DNA from: Stenotrophomonas maltophilia R551-3
GTDB lineage: Bacteria; Pseudomonadota; Gammaproteobacteria; Xanthomonadales; Xanthomonadaceae
Length of the DNA: 64,000 nucleotides
Assembly: GCF_000020665.1 (NCBI RefSeq)
Contig: NC_011071.1
Coordinates: 3,772,501-3,836,500 of the forward strand
Reading direction: 5' to 3'
The notes beneath the pieces were generated by a model that had not been told where the DNA came from, searched no databases, and saw only the letters and a list, made by a program, of their open reading frames with translations. The position numbers and the translations under genes are program-made. Below are positions 53,030 through 62,880 of this stretch, in pieces (the stretch's first letter is position 1; every line of letters begins with the position of its first letter).

Positions 53030-53857
53030 ATGAAGATCCGTTACGCCCTTGCACTCGCAGCGCTGCTGCCGATCCTGGCCGCCTGCAAGGCCGACGATGG
53101 CAGCACCAACACCACCGCCGCCCCGGCTGAGCCGACCGCCACTCCGGCCACCACCGAGCCGGCAGCACCGGCCGCTGGCAGCGAAGGCGCCGCCCCGGCC
53201 GCCGAAGGCGACAAGGCTCCGGCTGAAGCCGCACCGGCCGCGGCACCGGCCCCGACCACTGCCGCACTGACCGGCCCGGCCCCGGTGGAAGGCGCCGACT
53301 ACCAGGTGATCCCGAACGGCCAGCCGTTCCAGCCGGCCGCCGGCAAGATCGAAGTGACCGAAATCTTCGGCTACGTCTGCCCGGCCTGCGCCGCGTTCCA
53401 GCCGCTGGTTGGCCCGTGGAAGGCCGGCCTGCCGAGCGATGTGAACTTCGTCTACGTGCCAGCCATGTTCGGCGGCACCTGGGACAACTACGCCCGTGCC
53501 TTCTATGCTGCGCAGACCCTGGGCGTGCAGGACAAGACCCACGAGGCGCTGTACGCCGCCATCCATTCGCAGAAGACCCTGAAGGGTGAGCGCGGAACCG
53601 ACTCGGTGGACGACATCGCCAAGTTCTACGGTGCCTACGGCGTGGATCCGAAGCAGTTCGCCGCCACCATGGGCAGCTTCGCGGTGAATGCCAAGACCAA
53701 TTCGGCCAAGCAGTTCGCGCAGCGCAGCCAGATCAGCGGCACCCCGTCGATCATCGTCAACGGCAAGTACCTGGTGAAGGGCAAGAGCTTCCCGGACATG
53801 CTGCGCATCGCCGACCACCTGATCGCCCGCGAGCGCGGTGCGGCCCAGGCTCACTGA
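53030..53857 (+). CDS. DsbA-family thioredoxin-fold lipoprotein with Ala/Pro linker
   Basis: A predicted lipoprotein of 275 residues. The lipobox LAAC gives a lipidated Cys19. Residues 25-85 are a flexible Ala/Pro/Glu/Thr-rich tether, then a DsbA domain with C117-P-A-C120 (FGYVCPACAAFQP) and cis-Pro GTPSIIVNGKYLVKG. The CPAC dipeptide differs from the CPHC of DsbA and should change redox potential. It is a paralog of the gene just upstream, so an ancient tandem duplication followed by addition of a membrane anchor is likely. Probably co-transcribed with the nuclease-fold gene behind it. Confidence 0.92.
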   Translation: MKIRYALALAALLPILAACKADDGSTNTTAAPAEPTATPATTEPAAPAAGSEGAAPAAEGDKAPAEAAPAAAPAPTTAALTGPAPVEGADYQVIPNGQPFQPAAGKIEVTEIFGYVCPACAAFQPLVGPWKAGLPSDVNFVYVPAMFGGTWDNYARAFYAAQTLGVQDKTHEALYAAIHSQKTLKGERGTDSVDDIAKFYGAYGVDPKQFAATMGSFAVNAKTNSAKQFAQRSQISGTPSIIVNGKYLVKGKSFPDMLRIADHLIARERGAAQAH

Positions 53858-53880
53858 TCCAAGAGAAGCTGTTCCCGGCC

Positions 53881-54648
53881 GTGACTTCCCCCCACACACG
53901 GACCCTGCGCTTGCTGACGGCCAACATCCAGGCCGGCTCAAGTACCCGCCGCTACAGTGACTATGTGACCCGCAGCTGGTCACATGCACTGCCGGCGGGT
54001 CGCAAGCGCAGCAGTCTTGACGCGATCGCCACTTTGGCGCGCGAACACGACATCGTCGGCCTGCAGGAGGCCGACCCGGGCAGCCTGCGCTCGGGCTTCA
54101 CCAACCAGACCCACTACCTGGCCCAGCGCGCCGGCTTCAACTACTGGAGCCACCAGCCGAACCGGCGCATGGGCGGGGTCGCTTCCAGCGCCAATGGCCT
54201 GCTGAGCAAACTGGAACCGGTGGAAGTACAGGACCACGCCCTGCCCGGCCGCATTGGCGGGCGCGGCGTACTGCTGGCCAAGTTCGGGGATGGCGAGGAC
54301 GGCCTGGCGGTGGCGGTGGCCCATCTGTCGCTGGGGGCGGGTTCGCGGATGTCGCAGCTGGGCTTCATCGCCGAGCTGCTGTCCGACCACCCCAACGCGG
54401 TACTGATGGGCGACTTCAACTGCCTGGCCGAACGCCCGGAAATGCAGGTGCTGTACCAGAAGACCCGGCTGCAGCCACCCGGCTGCATCGTGCCGACCTT
54501 CCCCAGCTGGCGCCCCGACCGCGCCATCGACCACATCCTGGTCAGCAGCGGCCTGCAGACCCGCACAGTGGAAGCCGTACCGGCGGCGTTCTCCGATCAC
54601 CTCGCGCTGGCGATGGCGATCGACGTACCGGCCAACGCCCTGCGCTGA
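53881..54648 (+). CDS. Endonuclease/exonuclease/phosphatase (DNase I-fold) family protein
   Basis: A protein of 255 residues without signal peptide, starting at GTG 53881, 23 bp after the previous stop. The EEP fold motifs are complete: LLTANIQ, GLQEAD (metal Glu), ANGLLSK, AVAHLSLG, LMGDFNCLAE and the final SDHLALAM. Members include endonucleases, sphingomyelinases and lipid phosphatases; the substrate cannot be assigned. The family in Xanthomonadaceae is usually linked to dsbA as here. Confidence 0.87.
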   Translation: MTSPHTRTLRLLTANIQAGSSTRRYSDYVTRSWSHALPAGRKRSSLDAIATLAREHDIVGLQEADPGSLRSGFTNQTHYLAQRAGFNYWSHQPNRRMGGVASSANGLLSKLEPVEVQDHALPGRIGGRGVLLAKFGDGEDGLAVAVAHLSLGAGSRMSQLGFIAELLSDHPNAVLMGDFNCLAERPEMQVLYQKTRLQPPGCIVPTFPSWRPDRAIDHILVSSGLQTRTVEAVPAAFSDHLALAMAIDVPANALR

Positions 54649-54665
54649 CGCGCTGCCGCTGCGCT

Positions 54666-54783
54666 CGCCGGGCATGGCCCGGCGCTACCGACCCTGGTAG
54701 GGGCCAACCTTGGTTGGCACGCTGCCCTGGTGGGTGCGGACCGTTGGTCCGCACGCTCTCCGCCGGGCATGGCCCGGCGCTAT
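54666..54783. repeat. Cluster of GTAG palindromes of three subtypes
   Basis: Between the convergent nuclease-fold and EamA genes lie a GCCCGGC-type unit (54666-54688), a GTAGGGGCCAACCTTGGTTGGC unit (about 54697-54719), a GTGGGTGCGGACCGTTGGTCCGCAC unit (about 54728-54754) and a second GCCCGGC-type unit whose end runs into the EamA stop codon (54761-54783). Confidence 0.8.
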
Positions 54784-55655
54784 CCCGCCTGCACCACCGG
54801 CACCTTCAGCCGCCGCGCGGTCATCGTGCTGCCCACCGAGGCCAGCACCGTGCAGCCGATCGCCAGCCACTGCAGCCCATGCAGGTGCTCGTGCAGCAGC
54901 AGCATCGCCCACAGCGCGGCCACCGCCGGCTCCATGCTGATCAGGATGCCGAAGGTCTCCTTCGGCAGGCGCTTGAGCGCCATCATCTCCAGCGACATCG
55001 GGATCGCGCTGGACACCAACGCCACCAGCAGACCAGCGGCCAGGATCTTCGGATCAAGCAGCGCGGCACCGGCATGCACCACGCCCACCGGCACCACCAC
55101 CAGCGACGCGGCCAGCAGGCCCAGCGATACCGAATGCCCGGCATGCAGGTGGCCGGCACGCTTGCCGAACACGATGTACAGGCCCCAGCACGCCGCCGCA
55201 CCCATGGCATACAGCACGCCTGCCGGATCCAGCGCCGGGCCGCCACCGATCGGCAACAGCAACAGCAGCCCCACCGCCGCGCAGCCCACCCACAGGAAGT
55301 CGATCGGTCGTCGTGATGACAGCATCGCCACCGTCAGCGGGCCGGTGAACTCGATGGCCACCGCGATGCCGAAGGGGATCGTGCGCAGGGCCATGTAGAA
55401 CAGCAGGTTCATCAGGCCCAGGGTGAGCCCGTAGCGCAGGATGGTGATCGCATCCACGCGGCTGGTCTTCCAGCGCCATGGCCGCCAGAACAGCAGCAGC
55501 AACAGCGCCGAAAAGCCCACCCGCAGTGCGCTGGTGCCCTGGGCACCGATCAGCGGGAACAGGTGTTTGGCGTAGGAGGTGCCGATGGCCAGCGAAGTGA
55601 CCGAACCGAGCACTGCCAGCGCCGGCAACATCGGCGCGAATCGTGAAGTCTGCAT
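54780..55655 (-). CDS. EamA/DMT-family exporter, RhtA-like
   Basis: An inner-membrane protein of 291 residues with ten hydrophobic segments in two EamA repeats (first GTSYAKHLFPLIGAQGTSALR, second CWGLYIVFGKRAG, both shortened here). RhtA-like pumps export threonine, homoserine or amino-acid analogues. ATG 55655 is chosen; the further TTG has no merit. The gene is divergent from an Lrp/AsnC regulator 72 bp away, a common pairing in which the regulator senses the exported amino acid. Confidence 0.88.
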   Translation of the reverse strand: MQTSRFAPMLPALAVLGSVTSLAIGTSYAKHLFPLIGAQGTSALRVGFSALLLLLFWRPWRWKTSRVDAITILRYGLTLGLMNLLFYMALRTIPFGIAVAIEFTGPLTVAMLSSRRPIDFLWVGCAAVGLLLLLPIGGGPALDPAGVLYAMGAAACWGLYIVFGKRAGHLHAGHSVSLGLLAASLVVVPVGVVHAGAALLDPKILAAGLLVALVSSAIPMSLEMMALKRLPKETFGILISMEPAVAALWAMLLLHEHLHGLQWLAIGCTVLASVGSTMTARRLKVPVVQAG

Positions 55656-55727
55656 GCGCAAAGTCTATTGCGCCGGCGCCGAGCACTTGGCTCAATTGAC
55701 AGCCCGTTCGTGCAACTTCTGCTCGCC

Positions 55728-56210
55728 ATGGCCACCGCCCCCGTGCTCGACAGCTTCGACCGCGCCATCCTCGACCTGCTACAGCGGGACAACACCCTGC
55801 CGCAGCGCGAAATCGCCGAGGCCGTGCACCTGTCCACCCCGGCCGTGCAGCGCCGCATCAAGCGCCTGCAGGACAGCGGTGTGATCGCGGCCAATGTGGC
55901 CGTGGTCGCTGCGGCGAAGGTCGGACGACCGCTGACCATCATCGTCGAGGTGCGCGTGGTCAGCGAGCAGCGCGAACGCGTGGCGCCGTTCAAGCGTCGC
56001 GTGCAGGACGACCCGGCCGTGCAGCAGTGCTATTCGATCACCGGTGACGGCGATTTCCTGCTGCTGCTTTCGGCGGCGTCGATGGAAGAATACGAAGCGA
56101 TTACCGAGCGCTTGTTCGGCGGCGACGACAATATCGAGCGCTTCCGCACCTCGGTGGCACTGGGCACGTTGAAGCGGAGTTTCGAGGTTCCGCTGGTACC
56201 GGTTCTGTAG
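55728..56210 (+). CDS. Lrp/AsnC-family transcriptional regulator
   Basis: A DNA-binding regulator of 160 residues. The winged helix is LDSFDRAILDLLQRDNTLPQREIAEAVHLSTPAVQRRIKRLQDSG in the usual order, followed by the RAM effector domain (VVEVRVV, GDGDFLLLL). ATG 55728 is used; the frame upstream is an artefact. It is divergent from the EamA exporter and likely regulates it. The stop codon TAG belongs to a GTAG palindrome (56207-56231). Confidence 0.9.
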   Translation: MATAPVLDSFDRAILDLLQRDNTLPQREIAEAVHLSTPAVQRRIKRLQDSGVIAANVAVVAAAKVGRPLTIIVEVRVVSEQRERVAPFKRRVQDDPAVQQCYSITGDGDFLLLLSAASMEEYEAITERLFGGDDNIERFRTSVALGTLKRSFEVPLVPVL

Positions 56211-56276
56211 AGCCGAGCCAGGCTCGACTGCCTTTTGACCGCAAAGCTGAAGCAGTCGAGCATGGCTCGACTCTAC
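56207..56276. repeat. Inverted pair of GTAG palindromes (GTAGAGCCGAGC subtype) overlapping a stop codon
   Basis: GTAGAGCCGAGCCAGGCTCGACTGC (in two halves) and its inverse at 56252-56276 form a dimer between the Lrp gene and the M23 peptidase gene. The first GTAG provides the Lrp stop codon. The same subtype occurs at 59188-59262 and 2259-2286. Confidence 0.85.
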
Positions 56277-56287
56277 ACTCCGAAACC

Positions 56288-56839
56288 ATGAGTACACCCC
56301 CCTCTCCTGCCCACCGCCTGCGCCGCTGGCTGCTGCGCGGCCTGTGGCTGGGCATTGCCATCGTTGCCGCGATGGCGCTTTGGAACAGCCCGTGGGCGGC
56401 CACGCCGCGAATGCTCTGGTCGCTGACACGGATGCCGGCTGCCACCGAACTGCCGGTGCCGGTGGAGGGTGTACGCCCCCGGCAGATTGCCGACACCTTC
56501 GGCGCGCCGCGAGGCCGTGACCGCTCCCACGCCGGTATCGACATCTTCGCCAAGCGCGGCACGCCGGTGCGCAGCGTCACTGCCGGCGTCATCGCGGATG
56601 TCAGCGAACGCGGCCTCGGTGGCCGCCAGGTCTGGGTGATCGGGCCCGGGCGCGAGCGCTACTACTACGCGCATCTGGAAGACTGGGCAGAGGGCCTGGC
56701 GCGCGGCCAGGTGGTCCAGGCCGGTGACCTGCTCGGCCACGTCGGCGACAGCGGCAACGCCAAGGGCACGCCGCCGCACCTGCACTGGGGCATCTACGGC
56801 ACGAACGGCCCCCGCGACCCGTTGCCGCTGCTGCGCTGA
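56288..56839 (+). CDS. M23-family metallopeptidase (lysostaphin-like)
   Basis: A membrane-anchored periplasmic zinc endopeptidase of 183 residues. One N-terminal membrane segment (GLWLGIAIVAAMALW) is followed by a full LytM domain: HAGIDIFAKRGTPVRSV (HxxxD), ADVSERGLGGRQVWV, YYAHLEDW, and PPHLHWGIYG (HxH). It probably cuts peptide cross-links of peptidoglycan, though short single-domain M23 proteins can also be regulators of amidases. Starts 12 bp after a repeat dimer. Confidence 0.9.
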   Translation: MSTPPSPAHRLRRWLLRGLWLGIAIVAAMALWNSPWAATPRMLWSLTRMPAATELPVPVEGVRPRQIADTFGAPRGRDRSHAGIDIFAKRGTPVRSVTAGVIADVSERGLGGRQVWVIGPGRERYYYAHLEDWAEGLARGQVVQAGDLLGHVGDSGNAKGTPPHLHWGIYGTNGPRDPLPLLR

Positions 56840-56880
56840 CCGCCATTGCGCCCCCGCGGATCGATCCGTTCATGATTTGT

Positions 56881-56901
56881 AAATAGGAATTGTTCGTATT
56901 A
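56881..56901 (+). promoter_or_regulatory. Fur-box-like sequence upstream of a siderophore-type receptor
   Basis: AAATAGGAATTGTTCGTATTA is AT-rich within a GC-rich background and roughly symmetrical (GAATTGTTC centre), resembling an iron-repressor (Fur) site. It lies about 110 bp before the TonB receptor start, consistent with iron repression. Confidence 0.45.
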
Positions 56902-57012
56902 CCATTTCTTTCGTTTCCGGTGGTGCCAGGACGGCCTGCCCGCCCTTCCCCTACCCGTAGCGCCTCGCCTTCTGGATGCCGGCCGAACGCGCGTGCTCGT
57001 CCAGGATCCCCC

Positions 57013-59157
57013 ATGACCCGTCCCGCCTTCCGTACCCTGCAGCCGCAGCGGCTGTCCATTGCCGTGTTCGCTGCTCTCTGCTCCGTGGCCCCGACCGCCT
57101 TCGCCGACACCACCGCCGACCCGACCACGCTCGACAAGGTGGTGGTCAAGGGCGAACGCGCCGAAGGCTACTCGGTACGCCGCACCTCGGCTGGCACCCG
57201 CTTCGATCTGGCACCGCGTGAGATCCCGCAGTCGGTCAGCATCATCAGCCACCAGCGCATTGAAGATCAGAAGCTGGACGACATCATCGACGTGCTGGCC
57301 AACACCACCGGCGTGACCAGCACCCAGTCCGACAGCGAGCGCACCGAGTTCTATGCGCGCGGCTTCTACATCGATGCCTACCAGTTCGACGGCCTGCCGA
57401 CGCAGATGGTGCAGAACTGGAGCTACGGCGATTCCGGCCTGGACCTGGCCCTGTACGACCGTGTGGAAGTCGTGCGCGGTGCCACCGGCCTGCTCAGCGG
57501 TGCCGGCAATCCGTCGGCATCGGTGAACCTGATCCGCAAGCATGCCGACAGCGCCGAGCTGACCGGCAGCGTCTCGGTGAACGTGGGCAGCTGGGGCCGC
57601 ACCCGCACCACCGTGGACGTGGGCAGTGCGCTGAATGCCAGTGGCACGGTGCGTGGCCGCGTGATCGGCAGCTACCTGGATACCGATGGCCAGATGGACC
57701 GCTACAACCAGCGCAAGACACTGGGCTATGCGGTGATCGACGCCGACCTGACCCCGGACACGCAGCTCAGCGTGGGTTACGACTACCAGCAGAAGCGCGC
57801 CAATGGCGCGACCTGGGGCGGTTTCCCGATGTGGTACGCCGATGGCAGCCCGACGAACTACCCGACCTCGTTCAATCCGTCGCCGGACTGGACCTACTGG
57901 GATACCACCAGCAAGCGTGCGTTCGCCACCCTGCAGCACGCCTTCAGCAATGGCTGGAAGTTCAAGATCGGTGCCACCCACGACCGCACCGAGGCCGACG
58001 ACAAGCTGTTCTATCCGGCCTACACCGCGTTCAACAAGACCACAGGCGCCGGCATCACGCCGATGGCCGGCTTCTACAACACCGAGCGCAAGGTCGATGG
58101 CATCGATGGCTACATCGACGGACCGTTCCAGCTGTTCGGCCGCGAACACCAGTTCATGGCCGGCCTGAGCTACAACAAGCGCGAGTTCGCCAACTATGGT
58201 GACTTCCAGCCCGACTCCAGCGATCCCGAAGCACAGTACCTGCCGCTGGCCAGCTACCTCGGCTGGACCGGTGATTTCCCCCAGCCGAACTGGCGTCCGC
58301 TGAAGCTTGCCAGCCAGGGAACCATCACCCAGAAGGCCGGCTACGCTGCTGCACGCCTGTCACTTGCGGATTCGTTGAAGCTGATCATCGGTGCACGCTA
58401 TACCGACTGGAAGAGTGAAGACGAAGGCAACGATCGCTCGCACAAAGTGACCACGCCGTATGCCGGCCTGGTCTACGACATCAACGACACCTACTCCGCC
58501 TACGCCAGCTATACCGAGATCTTCCAGCCACAGACGCTGCGCAACAAGCAGAGGAGCTACCTCGACCCGGTCGATGGCAAGAGCTACGAAGTGGGCGTCA
58601 AGGGCGCGTGGTTCGACAACCGGCTGAATGCATCTGTGGCGGTGTTCCGCATCGAGCAGGACAACGTTGGCCAAGCGACCATGGACAAGGTCGACGGGCA
58701 GTTGAACGAGACCGCCTACATCGCTGCACGCGGCACCGTCAGCCGCGGCTTTGAGTTCGAAGTGAACGGCGAACTGGCACCGGGCTGGAATGCCACCTTC
58801 GGTGCTTCGCGCTATGTGGCCAAGGACATCAACGGCGCCGACATCAACACCGAGTTGCCGCAGACCGCGTTGAAGCTGTTCACCAGCTACACCCCGCAAT
58901 CGCTGCAGGCACTGACCGTCGGCGGCGGCGCCAACTGGCAGAACCGCATCTACTACACCGCACCGGTAGTAGGCCGCTTCGAGCAGGAAGGCTACGCACT
59001 GGTCAGCGCGTTCGTGCGCTACCGCATCTCGCCCGAGTTCAGCGTGCAGGCCAACCTCAATAACCTGCTGGACAAGAAGTACTACTCGCAGATCACCGGT
59101 TACGGTGCGTATGGCGATGGCCGCAACGGCTCGCTGACGTTCACCTGGTCGTTCTGA
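57013..59157 (+). CDS. TonB-dependent siderophore receptor (FhuE/FpvA-like)
   Basis: An outer-membrane receptor of 714 residues. After a signal peptide (cleavage near TAFADT), a TonB box (TLDKVVVKG) and a TonB-siderophore plug: REIPQSVSIISHQRIEDQ, FYARGFYIDAYQFDG, YDRVEVVRGATGLLSGAGNPSASVN (in parts). The barrel ends GSLTFTWSF. The plug pattern YARGF / IPQSVSV is typical of hydroxamate and mixed siderophore receptors such as FhuE and FoxA. Start ATG 57013 fits the signal peptide. A Fur-like box precedes it; no biosynthetic genes are near, so it probably takes xenosiderophores. Confidence 0.92.
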   Translation: MTRPAFRTLQPQRLSIAVFAALCSVAPTAFADTTADPTTLDKVVVKGERAEGYSVRRTSAGTRFDLAPREIPQSVSIISHQRIEDQKLDDIIDVLANTTGVTSTQSDSERTEFYARGFYIDAYQFDGLPTQMVQNWSYGDSGLDLALYDRVEVVRGATGLLSGAGNPSASVNLIRKHADSAELTGSVSVNVGSWGRTRTTVDVGSALNASGTVRGRVIGSYLDTDGQMDRYNQRKTLGYAVIDADLTPDTQLSVGYDYQQKRANGATWGGFPMWYADGSPTNYPTSFNPSPDWTYWDTTSKRAFATLQHAFSNGWKFKIGATHDRTEADDKLFYPAYTAFNKTTGAGITPMAGFYNTERKVDGIDGYIDGPFQLFGREHQFMAGLSYNKREFANYGDFQPDSSDPEAQYLPLASYLGWTGDFPQPNWRPLKLASQGTITQKAGYAAARLSLADSLKLIIGARYTDWKSEDEGNDRSHKVTTPYAGLVYDINDTYSAYASYTEIFQPQTLRNKQRSYLDPVDGKSYEVGVKGAWFDNRLNASVAVFRIEQDNVGQATMDKVDGQLNETAYIAARGTVSRGFEFEVNGELAPGWNATFGASRYVAKDINGADINTELPQTALKLFTSYTPQSLQALTVGGGANWQNRIYYTAPVVGRFEQEGYALVSAFVRYRISPEFSVQANLNNLLDKKYYSQITGYGAYGDGRNGSLTFTWSF

Positions 59158-59187
59158 TCAGCAGCGGGGCACAACCGCCCCGCTCCT

Positions 59188-59262
59188 GTAGAGTCGAGCC
59201 CATGCTCGGCTGCCGTTCGCAACATCGTGTGGCGATCGAGTCGAGCATGGGCTCGGCTCTAC
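59188..59262. repeat. Inverted pair of GTAG palindromes (GTAGAGTCGAGC subtype)
   Basis: GTAGAGTCGAGCCcatGCTCGGC and its inverse GAGTCGAGCATGGGCTCGGCTCTAC (parts) form a dimer in the gap between two convergent TonB receptor genes. It probably also serves as their common transcript end. Confidence 0.85.
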
Positions 59263-59305
59263 ATCCGCATGACGGCGCCGGGCTGAGCCCGGCGCCGTCC
59301 CTTCA

Positions 59306-62167
59306 TCAGAAACGCAGGTCCGCGCGCAGGTACCAGTAACGGCCACGCGGGATGTCGTAGGTCGATGCGTCGTAGCCGTTCAACGAGCACGACAGGCAGA
59401 TCGGCGGATCCTTGTCGAACACGTTGTTCAGGCCAGCGGTCAGCTGCAGCCCCTTCATCCAGTCGATCTTGTAGCCCACCTGCATGTCGTGGAAGGTGGT
59501 GGCCGAGAGCGTATTGGTACCGGCGGCCTGGTTGCTGCACACCGGGAACGCAGCGGCATCTCCACAGTTCTCGGTCAGCTCGGAGATGTGGCGCACCGTC
59601 CAGTTGGCGCTCCAGCGGTCCAGCGTCCAGCCGATGCTGGCATTGCTGGTCCATTCCGGAATCGAGCTGTCGGCCACTTCCACGCCCGGCTTCTGCGGCT
59701 GCTTCTGGCCAGCCGCGCCGGTGGCCTCATAGCGGCCGACGAAGGTGTTCTTCCAGCCCAGCTTGAACTGGCCGATGGACGACTGCGGCAACGTCCAGAA
59801 CAGATCCACGTCCCAGCCGTCGGTCTTGATGGAACCGAGGTTGGTCAGGCGATTGTTGAAGCTGCTGACCGCACCGGTATTGGCACGGGTGATGCCCTCG
59901 CAGTAAATCGGGTCCAACGTATCCACGCACAGGTCCAGCTGGGTCTGTGCGTTGATTGCCTGGATCGCACCGTCGATGGCATGACGGTAGAAGGTCACTT
60001 CCACGTCGAAGCGTTCCGACCACGAGGTGTTGTTGCCGAACCACGGGCTCCAGACGAAGCCGGCACTGAAGCTGCGCGAACGCTCCGGGTCCAGCTCGCG
60101 GTTGCCGCCGGTGGTCACCGAGATCTGCGAGTTGGCCTGCTGGAAGCCGGCCGGCACGCCCAGCGCAGCGCAGTTGGCCGCACTGCCGCGCGGCGGCGTA
60201 CCGCCCAGGCCCACCGAGCATGGATCGAACAGCTGCAGGTCGGCACGCGCCGCCGAGCCATACAGTTCGCCGATCGACGGCGCGCGGAAGCCTTCCGCAT
60301 AGGTCGTGCGCAGCACGAAGTCGTCGGTCACCTGCCAGCGCAGGCCGTACTTGGGCGTGAACTCGCCGCCAAAAGTGGAATAGTCCGAATAGCGCCCGGC
60401 CAGGCTCAGGTCCAGCTTCTTGCCGAACGAGGAGTCGGCGAAGATCGGTACGCTCAGTTCCAGGTAAGCCTCGTTGACGTCATACGAACCCGAGGTCGGC
60501 TGCGATGGCACGCCATTGTAATGGCCGGCCACGGTCAATGGATCCGGCTGGTACGAACCCTCGTACTTGCGGTACTCGAAACCGGTGGCGAACGACACTG
60601 GGCCGGCCGGCAGCGAGAACAGTTCGCTGGACAGGTTGGCGGTGAACAGGCTCAGTTCGTTCTGGCTGCGGTCACGCACCACCGGCTGGATCCACTTCAG
60701 CATGTCCGGCGTGATCGAACCGACGCCGCCGAAGATGTTCAGCGGCACGCACCCCGGCGTCGCCGCACAGATAGCAGGATCGCCCAGCGCCATGTTGACG
60801 TTGTAGATGTTGTAGCTGCCGTAGTTGGTCTGTTCGGCCTTGTTCTTGCTGTACATGCCGTTGACGTCCCAGTACCAGCTGCGATCAGCGGCATGGAAGT
60901 CACCGACCAGACCGGTGGCGAAGTACGTGGTATCCACCTTCTGCTCGAACACGCGCGCACCGCCTTCCACCGGGCGGCGACCGATCAGTGCCATGTTGCC
61001 CGAGGACACCAGATCGAAGCCGAACGGGTTGTACGGATTCAAGCGCGAGACCACGATGTTGTCGGCCAGCGGATTGCCGGTGGCGCCATCAGGACCGAAG
61101 AACAGTGGCTCCGGCCCGGCCTGATTGGTCGACTCGCGGCGGTTGCCCAGTGCCTTGACGTACCACTGCACGTTGTCGGTGATGTCGAAGCGGAACTGGC
61201 CGAACAGGCCCTTCCGTTCCGACGGTGTCAGCACCATGTTGTATTCGGCGAAATTGAAGCGGTCGGCACTGGTGAAGCAGTGGTAGTCATCGCTGCGATT
61301 GCAGCCAGCACTACCGTCATAGCGCGGATTGCTGGCGCCGGTGTTCGGCACGATGTCCTGCACCGCTCCTGTGTTGGGATCGGTGAAGCGGAAGCGTCCC
61401 TGCGGAATGCCGCCGCTGCCGAATGCCAGGCCGGTGCCCGGAATCGGGAAGCGCGACTGCTCGCGATCCTTGGCGAACACCGGGTCCTGCTTGGTCCAGC
61501 TGGCGCCGAGGAACAGGCTGTAGCGGTCACCGCTCTTGCCCCAGGCCAGGTCAACGCCCTTCTGCGTGCCGTCGCCCTTGCTGTACTCACCGTAGTTCAA
61601 GGTCACCTGGCCACCGTCGAAATCGCGGCGGGTGATGATGTTGACTACGCCGGCGATGGCGTCGGAACCGTACAGCGATGAAGCGCCATCTTCCAGCACT
61701 TCGATGCGTTCGACGATGGCCAGCGGAATGGTATTGAGGTCGGTGGCCGAGCCCACGCCGGACGCGGACGACTCATTGACCCAACGGATGCCATCGACCA
61801 GCACGAGTACGCGCTTGGCACCGAGGTGGCGCAGATCGACCTGCGCCGAGCCGGCGCCTACACCGCTGCCATCGGGCGGGAAGCCGAAGTTGCCGGACGA
61901 ATTGAACTTGGCATTGAGCGCCGAACCAGAGCCGGTGAGCTGCTGCAGCACTTCGCCGATCGAGGTCAGGCCGGTGCGTTCGATGTCGCCGCGGGTCAGG
62001 GTCTGGATCGGTACCTGGCCTTCGACTTCAGCGCGCTTGATGCGGGTACCGGTGACTTCCACAGCATCGAGGTTGGTGGTGGATTGTGCAGCGGCACCCA
62101 GTGGTGCCAGGGCCGTCACGCACAGCGCGACGGCAACCGCCAACGGGCGGTGATGCAGGTGAATCAT
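59306..62167 (-). CDS. Large TonB-dependent receptor
   Basis: An outer-membrane receptor of 953 residues. Signal peptide (LGAAAQ), then [19 protein letters not shown] (TonB-box type), the plug domain ([24 protein letters not shown] stretch, [32 protein letters not shown] in parts) and a large barrel ending [12 protein letters not shown]. Cysteines in [13 protein letters not shown] and [13 protein letters not shown] may form loop disulfides. The ATG at 62167 follows a GGAGAGAGAG site. Receptors of this size with the GTRIxR pattern usually handle peptides or plant and microbial glycans rather than siderophores. Confidence 0.9.
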   Translation of the reverse strand: MIHLHHRPLAVAVALCVTALAPLGAAAQSTTNLDAVEVTGTRIKRAEVEGQVPIQTLTRGDIERTGLTSIGEVLQQLTGSGSALNAKFNSSGNFGFPPDGSGVGAGSAQVDLRHLGAKRVLVLVDGIRWVNESSASGVGSATDLNTIPLAIVERIEVLEDGASSLYGSDAIAGVVNIITRRDFDGGQVTLNYGEYSKGDGTQKGVDLAWGKSGDRYSLFLGASWTKQDPVFAKDREQSRFPIPGTGLAFGSGGIPQGRFRFTDPNTGAVQDIVPNTGASNPRYDGSAGCNRSDDYHCFTSADRFNFAEYNMVLTPSERKGLFGQFRFDITDNVQWYVKALGNRRESTNQAGPEPLFFGPDGATGNPLADNIVVSRLNPYNPFGFDLVSSGNMALIGRRPVEGGARVFEQKVDTTYFATGLVGDFHAADRSWYWDVNGMYSKNKAEQTNYGSYNIYNVNMALGDPAICAATPGCVPLNIFGGVGSITPDMLKWIQPVVRDRSQNELSLFTANLSSELFSLPAGPVSFATGFEYRKYEGSYQPDPLTVAGHYNGVPSQPTSGSYDVNEAYLELSVPIFADSSFGKKLDLSLAGRYSDYSTFGGEFTPKYGLRWQVTDDFVLRTTYAEGFRAPSIGELYGSAARADLQLFDPCSVGLGGTPPRGSAANCAALGVPAGFQQANSQISVTTGGNRELDPERSRSFSAGFVWSPWFGNNTSWSERFDVEVTFYRHAIDGAIQAINAQTQLDLCVDTLDPIYCEGITRANTGAVSSFNNRLTNLGSIKTDGWDVDLFWTLPQSSIGQFKLGWKNTFVGRYEATGAAGQKQPQKPGVEVADSSIPEWTSNASIGWTLDRWSANWTVRHISELTENCGDAAAFPVCSNQAAGTNTLSATTFHDMQVGYKIDWMKGLQLTAGLNNVFDKDPPICLSCSLNGYDASTYDIPRGRYWYLRADLRF

Positions 62168-62529
62168 TCGCTCTCTCTCCAAAGGAATGTCGGGACATTG
62201 GCTGCCGCGCTCCCCCCTGCATGGCGGCAGCGTCTCCTTTGTAAACAAGTGGTAAAAGTCGCGGCGTGATGATCGACACTCTTTCACGCGGATTTGACGC
62301 ATTTAGCGGCGGATTACGTCAGATAGCTGCAGGTTATGACCGGACGATACTGTTCACAACAGGCAGCCTTGATGCCGGCTGCGACAGCGCGCGCCGACAG
62401 CTGCCGCATTCATGGAAAAGGTCTTTGCCGGACCGTTTCAGGAATAGTTTGAAATTCCTTCTTTCAGAAGGCGCCGCTAATCGATCCAGCGCAGACTCGC
62501 ACCTCCAGCCATTCGCGGGAGGGTCGATC
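62168..62529. other. Long divergent leader region, less GC-rich than its surroundings
   Basis: This 362-bp stretch separates the large TonB receptor (minus) from the small secreted-protein gene (plus), so it must carry two promoters. It is noticeably richer in A and T than its neighbours, and includes TTGACGCATT near 62292 and an A/T-rich GGAATAGTTTGAAATTCC palindrome-like stretch near 62441. I see no intact gene, no repeat unit and no confident operator. Confidence 0.5.
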
Positions 62530-62871
62530 ATGAAAGCGGTGAGTGCGGTGCTGGGTGTCACGACGGTGATGACGCTGCTTCTTTCCCCGGCAAGTGAATC
62601 GAGAGCAGGCGGCCTGATCGAGTGCAACAACTGCCCCTCTCCCAGCGATGCGGCCTTGGCCTCGGGAGAAGGATTGACGGTTGTGGTGGATTTCGAAAGA
62701 GCCGAGCTGACTGCTTTCGACGTTGAACATGAGCCCAAGGCCAAAAAGTGGCGAGCACATCCAACCCCTGTTCCAGCGCAGATTGAAACGGCCTTTCTGC
62801 GGATTCTGGATGCGACGCTGTCAGCAGGGGAAGCGCCGCTCATGCAGCAATCACCGCATGAGCGGCAGTGA
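62530..62871 (+). CDS. Small secreted protein with a CxxC motif, unknown function
   Basis: A predicted exported protein of 113 residues, not recognised. GGGAGG lies 7 nt before ATG 62530. The signal peptide (MKAVSAVLGVTTVMTLLLSP) ends near residue 26. The mature start carries LIECNNCPSPSDAA, a CxxC pair able to form a disulfide. The rest is polar with a short TVVVDFERAELTAFDVE strand-like segment. Codon use and GC content are lower than in neighbours. It converges on the exbD-like gene, 9 bp away. Confidence 0.7.
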   Translation: MKAVSAVLGVTTVMTLLLSPASESRAGGLIECNNCPSPSDAALASGEGLTVVVDFERAELTAFDVEHEPKAKKWRAHPTPVPAQIETAFLRILDATLSAGEAPLMQQSPHERQ

Positions 62872-62880
62872 GACAACGCC

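Noticed and set aside
59489..61681. 730-residue open frame antisense to the large TonB receptor
   Set aside because: No family similarity; it mirrors third-codon-position bias of the true receptor gene.
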